A DNA stretch of 64,000 bases from Pseudobdellovibrionaceae bacterium (GCA_019637915.1 JAHBUV010000001.1:186001-250000); one strand, 5' to 3'. Shown: positions 43,986 to 50,875, numbered from the stretch's first letter. Notes: a model not told the origin generated them from the letters alone. Numbers and translations: made by a program.

Positions 43986-44717
43986 TCACTTTCTGCGGGC
44001 GACAAGCGCCACGAGGAGAAGAACAAATCCGCCGATGGCGACCGGCAACATCAGGTTCGAAGACCCACTCACCTCGGGCAGAGAGGTTCCTCCTGCCGGG
44101 GTTTTGGGGTTGATCATGTTTTTAATTCCATCGCGCGCGATGTTGCCGATTTCGGGTAGGAGCGTGGCTCCGATCCCGGTGAGGGCGCCGCCGCCGCTCG
44201 TGCCGCCTGCAACCGCAGCCGGAGCCCCGGCACCACCCATCACGCCCGCGGCATAGGCTCCGCCGGCCGCCAAAGTCGCCGAGCGAATGCCGTAGCGCGC
44301 GTACGAGGAAAAATCGCTCTGCTCAAGATTGCGCCCTGTTTGCGCGAGGTCGGTGGCGCGCCGGTTGACTTCGACAGCATCGCGCCCCCAGCCGAGCGTC
44401 ACGGCATTCCCGAAGTCGCTTGAAAGAGCCTTCTGAATTGAAGTGCTCGAACCAATGATCTGCGAGGTGGGGTTCAATACGTTGACGGCGGCTCCAGTCA
44501 GGCGATTCGCGGCTCGACCGAAATCGCCCTTGATGACGTCGATGGAGGCGTCTTTGGCGGCGGCCACGGGCTGCAGAGCCGCGCCGGCCACGCGTCCGAG
44601 GTCGGATCTTGCGATGCTTTCGGTGACGTCTTTGTTCACCTGCTTGACGGCATTATCGACACCCTTCACCACATCGTTGATGGCTTTTATGGGGTCTGGA
44701 AGCTTGATGCCACCCAT
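43986..44717 (-). CDS. Provirus membrane protein of 243 aa with Gly/Ala-rich centre
   Basis: Residues 1-140 are soluble and helical. The stretch 148-180 is very rich in Gly and Ala (AAGGAYAAGVMGGAGAP), which can insert in a membrane. The C-terminus is one hydrophobic helix (LMLPVAIGGFVLLLVALVA) with a basic end (RRK). Similar Gly-rich membrane proteins in tailless phages form DNA-delivery tubes or vertex complexes; that role is speculation here. Confidence 0.65.
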   Translation of the reverse strand: MGGIKLPDPIKAINDVVKGVDNAVKQVNKDVTESIARSDLGRVAGAALQPVAAAKDASIDVIKGDFGRAANRLTGAAVNVLNPTSQIIGSSTSIQKALSSDFGNAVTLGWGRDAVEVNRRATDLAQTGRNLEQSDFSSYARYGIRSATLAAGGAYAAGVMGGAGAPAAVAGGTSGGGALTGIGATLLPEIGNIARDGIKNMINPKTPAGGTSLPEVSGSSNLMLPVAIGGFVLLLVALVARRK

Positions 44718-45059
44718 TCAAAGATCCTTCCTGAAATAGATCACGTCACCTTGGGCGTGAACTGGCCGGAAACCGTATTGCATCAGCGCAAGCGAGGACT
44801 CTCGGGCACCGGAAGCACTCAAATCCACCGTGCCTTTGAGGTATTTACATCCCCTCAGCCGCGCGATCGAAGCGATCTGATCGGCAAGACTTGTGGCTGA
44901 TTTTTTTCGGCGGTGCTCTTTGGCAACGAAGATATCGATGATGTAACACTCTTCGCCGCTGATCTCGTAAGTGGCAAACCCGACCCCCTCTTCATGGAGA
45001 AGAAAGGAGCCCCGTCGTTCTGCGAGATAAGCCGCGAAAAGTTTCACACTGCACTCCAA
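44718..45059 (-). CDS. Provirus GNAT-family N-acetyltransferase
   Basis: 113 aa, GTG start. IIDIFVAKEHRRKKSATSLADQ carries the GNAT motif A (FVAKEHRRKKSATSL), followed by RESSLALMQYGFRPV (motif B). Acetyl-CoA-dependent modification of an amine is expected. It lies directly between the capsid gene and a membrane-protein gene, so it is part of the virion operon. Its target is unknown; a virion protein or a host factor are both possible. Confidence 0.8.
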   Translation of the reverse strand: MECSVKLFAAYLAERRGSFLLHEEGVGFATYEISGEECYIIDIFVAKEHRRKKSATSLADQIASIARLRGCKYLKGTVDLSASGARESSLALMQYGFRPVHAQGDVIYFRKDL

Positions 45060-45126
45060 AGAAGCCCCCTTTTAATCCCAGGTAAAAGGGGGCCCAAAAA
45101 ACTGCGGGAAAATCATCCCTCAATGA

Positions 45127-46251
45127 TCACTTCGGAGCCGCTCCGAGAACGAGCTCTTCGGTCACCATCAGCAGATTGGCGCCGGACGTGTAGTCCACGA
45201 TGCCGCTCGGGTTGGTGTCGACGTACATGTTGAGGTCGTCGATCACCGGGCGCATCGTGGGCAACATCGTGTCGAGCTGCCGGCGATTGAGCAGGTTCAG
45301 GTGCGCGATCCCGTCAAGACGGGACACACCGTTCGCGGTGGGGGCCACCAGGCCGTACACGCTGCGGTTGTAGTCCTGCAGGTCTTTCCAGTTCCAGGAC
45401 TGGATGCCATCGCGTCCATTCGCTTTGAGCTCAAGGCTCTTCACGAGCAGGTTCGATGCGAGCTTGCCCGTCGCGGTCGTGGTAGAACCCGGGGCGCCGT
45501 CGGTCGCGTAAAACAGCAGGCTCGTGATGTAATTGCCCGTGTTCACGCGGTATTGAAGAGCACGGCCCTCGCCCGCGATCGGGTGATTGACCATGTACTG
45601 CTTCCACTGGTCGAAAACGACGTTCGCGGTCGCATCAGAGCGCTCGACGATCGAGACCTCGATTTGCAGTGTGCTGTTGTCGAAAACGACCGGGGCGGTG
45701 TTGCCGTTGCCCAGCAGATTTTTGAAGTCCGCGAAGCTCAAGCGAAGTTCCGCGCTCGAGTGATTGCGCAAGTTCACGTAAGTGCGCTCGCGGCCCCAGC
45801 CCGGTTCGCAGTAAACCTGCTCGAAAGGCATGTAGACGGTTTCACGCACGGTCGTGTACTGGCCCGTGGTCCCGAAAACAAAGCCGCCCGGGGTGGTCGG
45901 GTAGTTGTCAGGGGCAGGGGCCGCGCCAGCGCTCGCAAAGCGCGGCGTTTCCACGCCGAAGGCCAGCAAGTTCTGGATGTGCAGGATGTGCGGACGCAGG
46001 GATTTCAGGGTGTTCCGGCCATCGACGGCAAACTCGATGAGGTTCACCAGGGAATCCATCGTGCCTTCGGCCTTCGCAACGGGAGTGCCCGAAGCGTAGG
46101 TCGTGCGCACGGACCCGCGAAGCGACAAAATGATCCCTTTGATCGTCGTGTCGTTCGGGAATTTCAAAGAGGCATTTTGGCCGGGTTCGAATTTGATCGT
46201 GCCAAGCACGCGCGTGCGCTCAGATTGAGCGTTCTGAAGAAGTGCATTCAT
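45127..46251 (-). CDS. Putative double-jelly-roll major capsid protein
   Basis: 374 aa with AGAGAGGT before the ATG at 46251. There is no membrane segment and a beta-rich composition. The order TIKGIILSLRGSVRTTY, then MDSLVNLIEFAVDGRN, then a helix, is the pattern of the first barrel in capsid proteins of the PRD1/PM2 kind. A second half with LLVKSLELKANGRDGI and similar strands fits a second barrel. The length agrees with PRD1 P3 and relatives. The adjacent A32-like ATPase strengthens the call. A fold comparison has not been done. Confidence 0.7.
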   Translation of the reverse strand: MNALLQNAQSERTRVLGTIKFEPGQNASLKFPNDTTIKGIILSLRGSVRTTYASGTPVAKAEGTMDSLVNLIEFAVDGRNTLKSLRPHILHIQNLLAFGVETPRFASAGAAPAPDNYPTTPGGFVFGTTGQYTTVRETVYMPFEQVYCEPGWGRERTYVNLRNHSSAELRLSFADFKNLLGNGNTAPVVFDNSTLQIEVSIVERSDATANVVFDQWKQYMVNHPIAGEGRALQYRVNTGNYITSLLFYATDGAPGSTTTATGKLASNLLVKSLELKANGRDGIQSWNWKDLQDYNRSVYGLVAPTANGVSRLDGIAHLNLLNRRQLDTMLPTMRPVIDDLNMYVDTNPSGIVDYTSGANLLMVTEELVLGAAPK

Positions 46252-46263
46252 CGCAGACCTCTC

Positions 46264-46365
46264 TCAGATTTTCAGCGCGTTGCGGATTTGCGGCACTTTG
46301 AAGACAGCCAAAACGACTGCGAGCGCGATGACAGCGGTGACCATAATGGTTTTCTTTGAAGGCAT
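46264..46365 (-). CDS. Provirus 33-aa single-helix membrane protein
   Basis: AAAGGGAGAG lies just before the ATG at 46365. The peptide is a basic start (MPSKK), one helix (IMVTAVIALAVVLAVF) and a basic end. It sits between the packaging ATPase and capsid genes. Tiny membrane proteins in this position are typical of viruses with an internal membrane. Confidence 0.6.
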   Translation of the reverse strand: MPSKKTIMVTAVIALAVVLAVFKVPQIRNALKI

Positions 46366-46453
46366 GTTCTCTCCCTTTCGTGGGGTTGTTGTGCCTCCAG
46401 GTTCGGAAGCTGTGAAGAGGAATTCAAGGGGGAAAAGCCAACAGGATTTATTT

Positions 46454-47071
46454 TTATTTTTTTCGGAAAATTTCAATTTCCTGGATTTTTTCGCCTGGGG
46501 AAAAATGAAAAAATCGTCCCTTGGGCAAATTAATTATTTTTTCCGGCGGAAGAAAAATAAAATCAGAAATCACGCGCAGGTCATTTTTCTCATGAAGCTG
46601 GCCCACGAACACATGGAGGGACTGCGCGAGGATCGATTTATTGAGCTGCCCTGGCCTTTGGGTGATGCAAACCAGGGAAATTCCATGGTGGCGGCCGATG
46701 AAAAGCAGGTTTTTCAAATAATTCGGCAAAAAATGCGGGCTCGAAAATAATTGAATTTCATCGATCACGACCTGGAGGTTTTTAAAATGGAAAGCGAGCC
46801 GTAAAACCTCGTTAAAAACGGTCTCGATATTTTCCGAGTCCGGGTCAAAGCGAAAAATCAGGCGGAATTTCTTCTGATTTTCTTTTTTTAAATTAATTAA
46901 TTTTTCCGCGAGGGCGTTGAAAGAGGTGATGATCTCGCCATCGGTCCAGTCCCGCACGGGATCGAGCACGATCGTGCGCGGCCAAAGGCTGTTGATTTTG
47001 CGCGCGAGCGTCGATTTACCGGTCCCGCGCGTGCCGAGCACGGTCACACAGTCCGTTACACCCAGGTTCAC
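46454..47071 (-). CDS. A32-like (FtsK/HerA-type) genome-packaging ATPase
   Basis: 205 aa. Walker A GTRGTGKST (residues 13-21), LDPVRDW, Walker B LQVVIDEIQLF (residues 99-109) and ISLVCITQRPGQL (motif after Walker B) are the landmarks of the compact packaging ATPases of PRD1, PM2 and relatives. It would pump DNA into preformed capsids. GTG start overlaps the upstream stop (GTGA). The gene is markedly AT-rich compared with its neighbours. A Zot-type ATPase of filamentous phages is the main alternative. Confidence 0.82.
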   Translation of the reverse strand: MNLGVTDCVTVLGTRGTGKSTLARKINSLWPRTIVLDPVRDWTDGEIITSFNALAEKLINLKKENQKKFRLIFRFDPDSENIETVFNEVLRLAFHFKNLQVVIDEIQLFSSPHFLPNYLKNLLFIGRHHGISLVCITQRPGQLNKSILAQSLHVFVGQLHEKNDLRVISDFIFLPPEKIINLPKGRFFHFSPGEKIQEIEIFRKK

Positions 47072-47229
47072 GGCTCATTTTCCTTGTTCTCAAGCGCTTG
47101 GAGCTGCATCACGAGGTCCTGGACGACGATGCTCACGTGGTTTTTCAGGTCGTAGAGCTGGATTTGCAGGCTTGCGAAGTCGGCGGTTTTCACTTCTCGG
47201 GCCGGCGGAATGGGCTGATTTTCTTCCAT
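47068..47229 (-). CDS. Provirus 53-aa soluble helical protein
   Basis: AGGAGG eight bases before the ATG at 47229. A Pro-rich start (ENQPIPPAREV) precedes one amphipathic, possibly coiled helix (ADFASLQIQLYDLKNHVSI). It overlaps the packaging ATPase gene by four bases, so the two are coupled; it may be an assembly partner of the ATPase. Confidence 0.6.
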   Translation of the reverse strand: MEENQPIPPAREVKTADFASLQIQLYDLKNHVSIVVQDLVMQLQALENKENEP

Positions 47230-47351
47230 TAAAAAAACCTCCTGAAAAAAAATTGGAGCAGGTCGAAAAACAAATAAGCCGAGGTCAGAAAAGAGACGAG
47301 GCCGCAAAAAAGGAGGCCAGCGATCAGAAAATCATCAAAGAATTTTTCCAT
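47229..47351 (-). CDS. Provirus 40-aa membrane protein
   Basis: The ATG at 47351 follows GGAGAGCGG. One long hydrophobic segment (FLIAGLLFCGLVSFLTSAYL) is followed by a Phe-rich end with RRFF. It overlaps the next gene's start by one base. It is possibly a virion membrane or lysis protein. Confidence 0.55.
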   Translation of the reverse strand: MEKFFDDFLIAGLLFCGLVSFLTSAYLFFDLLQFFFRRFF

Positions 47352-47511
47352 GTTCCGCTCTCCACCAGACGTAGGATTTAATTCGCCCGAAAATAAAAAT
47401 CCCGAGCGCGTACATCCCGAAGAAAAATAAAAAAATGGGCGCAAATAAAATCGCGCCCGCCAGGGTCCAGAGGGCAAAAATCACAAACGCGCTCCAGCCC
47501 AAAAAAGCCAT
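47335..47511 (-). CDS. Provirus 58-aa membrane protein with two hydrophobic segments
   Basis: I read this frame from the sequence: ATG at 47511 shares bases with the TGA of the upstream gene (TGATG), and the stop is at 47335. It encodes MAFLGWSAFVIFALWTLAGA, then a second Phe/Ile-rich stretch and a basic, Trp-containing end (YVWWRAEHGKIL). Translational coupling and the continuous packing of the array support it. Confidence 0.6.
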   Translation of the reverse strand: MAFLGWSAFVIFALWTLAGAILFAPIFLFFFGMYALGIFIFGRIKSYVWWRAEHGKIL

Positions 47512-48212
47512 CAGAAGCCCCTCCTGGAGCCCGCGCGGCCGTCGTTTTCATTGAGCGGGGGGCCGCTCGGCACCCAATTCGCGTCGATCACGGCCGGGAC
47601 GCTCGCGGCGGACGATTTTCCTTCGCCCGGGGTGGCCTCCACGGTGACCGTCGCGGCGGCGGCCGCCCTTTTCCGACGCATGAGGTGCGGGAGTTTTTTG
47701 AGCCCCACGAGCACCAGGCTGATCAAAAAGGCGTAGAGGTTGAAAATTTTCGGCTCTTGCTTTTCGAGCTCCGGCATCGAGAGCTGAATGTAACGGCTCA
47801 GGTAGTAGCTCGAGAGCTTGGCCTCATCCTCGGTGAGCTCCACTTCAGGTGTGTCAAAGTGAACGGCCGCAAAGCTGAACGGCAGCTTCACGGTCTCTCT
47901 CAAAATGGGCCCCATCTCCTCGGTGAGGTTTTGCATGGATGCTGCGGCCTCTGCGGAAGGCGGGGGATCGGTGGGCTTGGAGGGCTGATCCCCAGGGGTT
48001 TTTCCTTTGGCTTCGGCCTGGGCTTTTTGGTATTTCCCGGTGCCGGGAGGGCGGCCACGACCGCGCTTCACTTGAGCTTCGGCCTCCTGGTCGATTTTCT
48101 CTTTCGACTTGGCCACAATGTTCTCGAAAGCATCCGGTGTTTCCGGGGACGAGACTGTGGATTCGACCGTCGCATCTTGCTTCGGCAGTGGTTTCGTTTC
48201 GGCTTCAGTCAT
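47511..48212 (-). CDS. Provirus AT-hook membrane protein (hypothetical)
   Basis: 233 aa, ATG at 48212 five bases after GGAGGG. The N-terminal third is acidic and disordered, then KRGRGRPPGTGKY, an AT-hook-like DNA minor-groove motif (core GRP). Residues around 145-170 include one hydrophobic segment (IFNLYAFLISLVLVGL) flanked by KKLPHLMRRKR. The rest is Ala/Pro/Ser-rich. A protein that can touch DNA and membrane suits DNA anchoring or packaging at the membrane; this is inference. Confidence 0.65.
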   Translation of the reverse strand: MTEAETKPLPKQDATVESTVSSPETPDAFENIVAKSKEKIDQEAEAQVKRGRGRPPGTGKYQKAQAEAKGKTPGDQPSKPTDPPPSAEAAASMQNLTEEMGPILRETVKLPFSFAAVHFDTPEVELTEDEAKLSSYYLSRYIQLSMPELEKQEPKIFNLYAFLISLVLVGLKKLPHLMRRKRAAAAATVTVEATPGEGKSSAASVPAVIDANWVPSGPPLNENDGRAGSRRGF

Positions 48213-48707
48213 CATAACCCTCCAGGGCGGGATTCGTTTTTTCTCAGCGGAGTGGCCGGAAATCCGTGGCCAGTTCCATCAGATCCAGATGCTGCGAGGC
48301 GCAAGGAGCCCTATCCCGCGCCCAAAAAAATGGGGTTGGGATAGTTGTCCGTGTTCAGCTCCACCGAGTCCGTCAGCCGGTCGGCGTGGCCCGCCTTTTA
48401 CCCCTCTGAATCACTCCAGAGGGCCCTACACGCGTCGCGGGCCCCTTCGCTTGTTTCTCTCGGTCCGCGCCCTGGTTCTTTGTTCTCCCAGGGGCTTTGC
48501 TCGCTCGATCGGCCATTTCCCAGCCCGACCACGACGGCAAAAGCAGTCCGAGTCCTCACGAAGGCATGAGAACGCACCCGCCCATGTGCTTGCACGCTTG
48601 GCCGGGATTTCCACGTCGAGCGCGCCGCTGGCTACGCGACTCCTTCGACGGTGGCGAATCCCCACGGGCCGGAAAGCCTCAACGGCAAACCGGCCTCGTG
48701 GGGAAAT
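48213..48707. other. 495-bp gene-free stretch inside the provirus, with a large hairpin
   Basis: Frames across this stretch have Arg/Pro/Ser-rich translations of the shadow type and none has a ribosome site. It holds a 7-bp stem CCCTCTG / CAGAGGG near 48400 and, at 48659-48704, a hairpin TCCCCACG-GGCCGG / CCGGCC-T-CGTGGGGA with a 17-base loop. The hairpin begins four bases past the stop of the next minus-strand gene. An origin, structured RNA or terminator is possible. Confidence 0.5.
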
Positions 48708-48950
48708 TTATTTCGAAAAGGGTTCCTTGGGCGGGGTCACTTCGATCAGGTGATTCTCAAACGCATAAGCGGCGCTCTCGTAGGCGTTTTCAAGGCCTTC
48801 CAGGGCGTCCATAACGGCCTCTGCACCATGGCAGTTCCGAAGGAGGAGACCTTTAACCTCTTCGAAACTGGCATGAGCAGCAGCCTTGAGCTTGCGCACT
48901 TTTGAGTGATTTTCCAGATTTTGGTTCCCGGCCAAAACTTCCCCTTTCAT
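48708..48950 (-). CDS. Provirus 80-aa helical protein, possible Acb2/Tad1-type anti-defence protein
   Basis: ATG at 48950 lies inside the right 17-bp repeat. Two predicted helices, KVRKLKAAAHASFEEVKGLL and AEAVMDALEGLENAYESAAY, are joined by RNCHG. The second has the pattern of small phage proteins of the Acb2/Tad1 hairpin family (AL..LE.A...A..A..N), which bind cyclic nucleotides to block CBASS/Thoeris defence. The match is by eye only. It is the first gene of the minus-strand array and is set apart by the gap, so it may be expressed early. Confidence 0.45.
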   Translation of the reverse strand: MKGEVLAGNQNLENHSKVRKLKAAAHASFEEVKGLLLRNCHGAEAVMDALEGLENAYESAAYAFENHLIEVTPPKEPFSK

Positions 48951-48960
48951 TTGTTCGCAC
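48931..48960. repeat. Right copy of the 17-bp repeat (putative arm-type site)
   Basis: CTTTCATTTGTTCGCAC at 48944-48960 is identical to 39951-39967, with GCCAAAAC to its left at both places. It ends 173 bases before the right 30-bp repeat, close to the 168 bases separating the pair at the left end. It also covers the start codon of the 80-aa gene. Confidence 0.55.
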
Positions 48961-49133
48961 CCAAAGGGTCGATCGGGCAGGGGGTCTGATCAATTGGAAA
49001 TTTCAGGTTGAAAGCCATCTCGTGATCAAACTGAAAGCAGTGCCTTCGAATTAAGCATCACATTTCTGGCTATGCGCGTCGTATCAAATGCGGCGTGTCT
49101 GTAAACTTTACCCTGTATCAATATTTAATAATT

Positions 49134-49174
49134 TCAAGTACTTAATACTCACACTTATAACTATAAGTGAGAGT
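49134..49174 (+). repeat. Right copy of 30-bp direct repeat, extended into a palindrome (putative attR core)
   Basis: 49134-49163 matches the left copy at 28 of 30 bases. Here it continues into a palindrome, ACTCACACTTATA-AC-TATAAGTGAGAGT (49147-49174), with one mismatched pair, the layout of a recombinase core site with two inverted arms. It may alternatively be an operator for the HTH gene downstream. Confidence 0.65.
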
Positions 49175-49264
49175 CGAATTCGAAAAAAGGCATCCTGGGA
49201 TACCCCTGGCCATAATCCAAAGATCTTTCAAAGACTTAGCGCGCAGCATAAACATGCCCTCCCG

Positions 49265-49327
49265 TTGACATCTTGGATTTCACAACGTGAAATGAGGTGA
49301 ATCACAACATGATTGTTGTGATTCACC
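49265..49327 (+). promoter_or_regulatory. Promoter with two overlapping palindromic operators
   Basis: TTGACA (49265-49270), 17 bases, then TGAAAT (49288-49293) form a plausible sigma-70 promoter for the HTH gene. A palindrome TTTCAC-AAC-GTGAAA (49278-49292) covers the -10 region. Just downstream, a perfect 14-bp inverted repeat starting GGTGAATCACAACA (49296-49309), spacer TGAT, and its complement (49314-49327) covers the expected start of transcription. This is a typical layout for tight autorepression. Confidence 0.65.
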
Positions 49328-49349
49328 ATGCATGAAAGGTGAGCCGCGG

Positions 49350-49880
49350 ATGGAAATGAAGACGGAAGACCCCACCCAGCCCTCACATTTTGGACGAACG
49401 AATTTTTCTCCCCCCACGGAGGCCTCCGGACCCCGGGTTCGGAGCTCTCTCAGGCTTCAATATGAAGCCCAGGTGGCGGTCATTCAGGGGCAGATCGGAA
49501 ATCTCGAGAAAATTCGCCAGGATTTAGGCCTTTCCCAAAGGAAAATGTCGCAGCTTTTGATGGTCGATCCCTCGGCCTGGACGCGTTGGACCCGGGACGG
49601 GGAGAGCGCGCCGCCCTCGGTGTGGCGGGCTTTGCAGTGGTATTTCATCGTGCGCGAAAAAATCCCCGGCCTCACACCGTCTTATTTCCTGGGAAATTCC
49701 GGCCTCCAGCAGGAGGCGACGGCGGAGGGACTGCGCCAAACCCAGCGCCAATATCAGCTCCTCGAGGAAAAATGGCGGAAACTCGAGCTTGAAACGCGGA
49801 CTCTGCGGCGCTGGAACCGGATCTGGTTCGGCGTCGCCCTCACGGCCCTGGTTTTCTTCCTCTTGAGCCGGCTTTTTTAA
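49350..49880 (+). CDS. HTH regulator with C-terminal membrane helix
   Basis: 176 aa from ATG 49350, which follows AAAGGTGAG; an ATG at 49332 inside the operator region is less likely. Residues around 45-90 form an XRE-like helix-turn-helix (IRQDLGLSQRKMSQLLMVD, then PSAWTRWTRDG). A coiled segment (QYQLLEEKWRKLELETRTL) leads to a final membrane helix (WFGVALTALVFFLLSRLF). It probably regulates its own promoter from the membrane. Whether it belongs to the provirus or the host is open. Confidence 0.75.
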   Translation: MEMKTEDPTQPSHFGRTNFSPPTEASGPRVRSSLRLQYEAQVAVIQGQIGNLEKIRQDLGLSQRKMSQLLMVDPSAWTRWTRDGESAPPSVWRALQWYFIVREKIPGLTPSYFLGNSGLQQEATAEGLRQTQRQYQLLEEKWRKLELETRTLRRWNRIWFGVALTALVFFLLSRLF

Positions 49881-50013
49881 GCCCGAACGCCCAGAAGTTC
49901 GCCGGCCGCCGCGGGGCTTTGTCGGCAAGTCCTGACACACTCCTGACCGTGCTCTCACGCGGCGCCCGTCATCTCGCCCTGAGCGCCTCGAGGTTTTTTC
50001 GCGCGACTCTGGC

Positions 50014-50717
50014 ATGACCTCTGCTTCCTCAAGGGGCATGGCAAGGCGTTGGCTTCTCCTGCTTTTTTGTTGTTTTCTCCCCGGCGCGGCGCTCGGCGCC
50101 GAAAGCTGTGGTTCCCTCTGGGGGCGGGGACCCGCGCCCACGCTGCAGGACCTGAGCCTGCACGCGCCGGAGCTCGAGGCCAAGCTCCGCATTCCCCATC
50201 GTGATGTCTTTGAATCCCTGAAGGAACTGATCGGCGAGAGGCTGGTCCTGCGCGATCGGAGCGGCCGGTCGTTCCGCTACCGCATCGAATACCACCGCCG
50301 TTACATTTATGAGGACACCTATTACGATGTTTGGCCGCGGCGGGCTTCGGAGCCCTTGCTGTACTCCCGGAAGGGCATGCTGAGAAACCGCGTGCGCTAC
50401 GACGAAAGGCCCAAGAAAGGCGGTTTCGAGCCGAGCTACACGAACTTCCAGGCCAAGAACGGCCCCGTCGCCGATCAGGGCCTGCAGGACGCGGTCTACG
50501 CCCGCAACGAGGTGCGCGGCAAAAAGGCTCCCACCTCGAGATGGAGATCGAAATCATCGACGAGCTGACGGGGGCGGCGCCCGCGCAGGTGCGCCGCAAG
50601 ATCGAGCTTCTCAATGATCTCTCGGCCGCGATCCAGCGCCGTTACGGCCTGGCGCCCTCGGCGCGCTCGAAATATGAAGTGGGCCTTGAACCCATGCTGC
50701 GCGCCCGCGCCGAGTGA
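50014..50717 (+). CDS. Secreted tunnel-fold (CYTH/VTC)-like protein split by a -1 frameshift
   Basis: The first frame (50014-50568; alternative start 50038) encodes a signal peptide (LLLLFCCFLPGAALGA) and ELEAKLRIP, YEDTYYDVW and LRNRVRYDE, reminiscent of the opening of CYTH/VTC triphosphate-tunnel domains. At GGCAAAAAGG near 50520 sense passes to the -1 frame, which continues KKGSHLEMEIEIIDELTG, then QVRRKIELLNDLSAAIQRR, and stops at 50717. One missing A, a pseudogene, or programmed slippage at A-AAA-AAG could explain it. The fold call is tentative. Confidence 0.55.
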
Positions 50718-50875
50718 ATGACCTCGCCCTTCCCCGACTTTGTTGATCCAACCCAAGGTCCCGACGCCCCAGATTGGGATTCTGACGGACCGTCTTATTT
50801 TGTCTCTCCTGGAATCAAGGGAGCCGCCGATACTTTAATGGGAGAATCATTCGTGATCAAAAGGGAGAAACGCCC

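Larger units (their letters stand above)
39753..49163. mobile_element. Provirus-like element of a tailless, membrane-containing virus (about 9.4 kb)
   Basis: Bounded by a 30-bp direct repeat. It contains a tyrosine recombinase, a minus-strand array with an A32-like packaging ATPase, a putative double-jelly-roll capsid protein, a lytic transglycosylase and at least seven small membrane proteins. There is no terminase, portal, tail or tube gene. The size and gene kinds fit the PM2/PRD1/FLiP realm of icosahedral viruses with an internal membrane. The exact boundaries, and whether recombinase 1 and the HTH gene belong to it, are uncertain. No replication gene is visible. Confidence 0.75.

Noticed and set aside
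45301-46359. Plus-strand 350-codon frame opposite the capsid gene
   Set aside because: Arg/His/Val-rich shadow. The minus-strand frame has a ribosome site and structural-protein character.
46454-47071. Zot-like ATPase of a filamentous phage
   Set aside because: There is no coat or pIII-like gene set and no rolling-circle replication gene. The neighbouring 374-aa capsid-like protein and transglycosylase fit an icosahedral virus better. Kept as an alternative.
48497-48814. Plus-strand frame in the provirus gap as a possible replication gene
   Set aside because: Low-complexity Arg/Pro/Ser-rich translation, no ribosome site and no Rep motif. It overlaps the better-supported 80-aa gene.
39753-49163. 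Tailed-phage prophage
   Set aside because: No terminase, portal, protease, tail tube or tape-measure gene is present. The ATPase and membrane proteins fit a tailless virus.
39753-49163. CRISPR or tandem-repeat array
   Set aside because: Only two copies of each repeat with gene-filled space between; no regular spacers.
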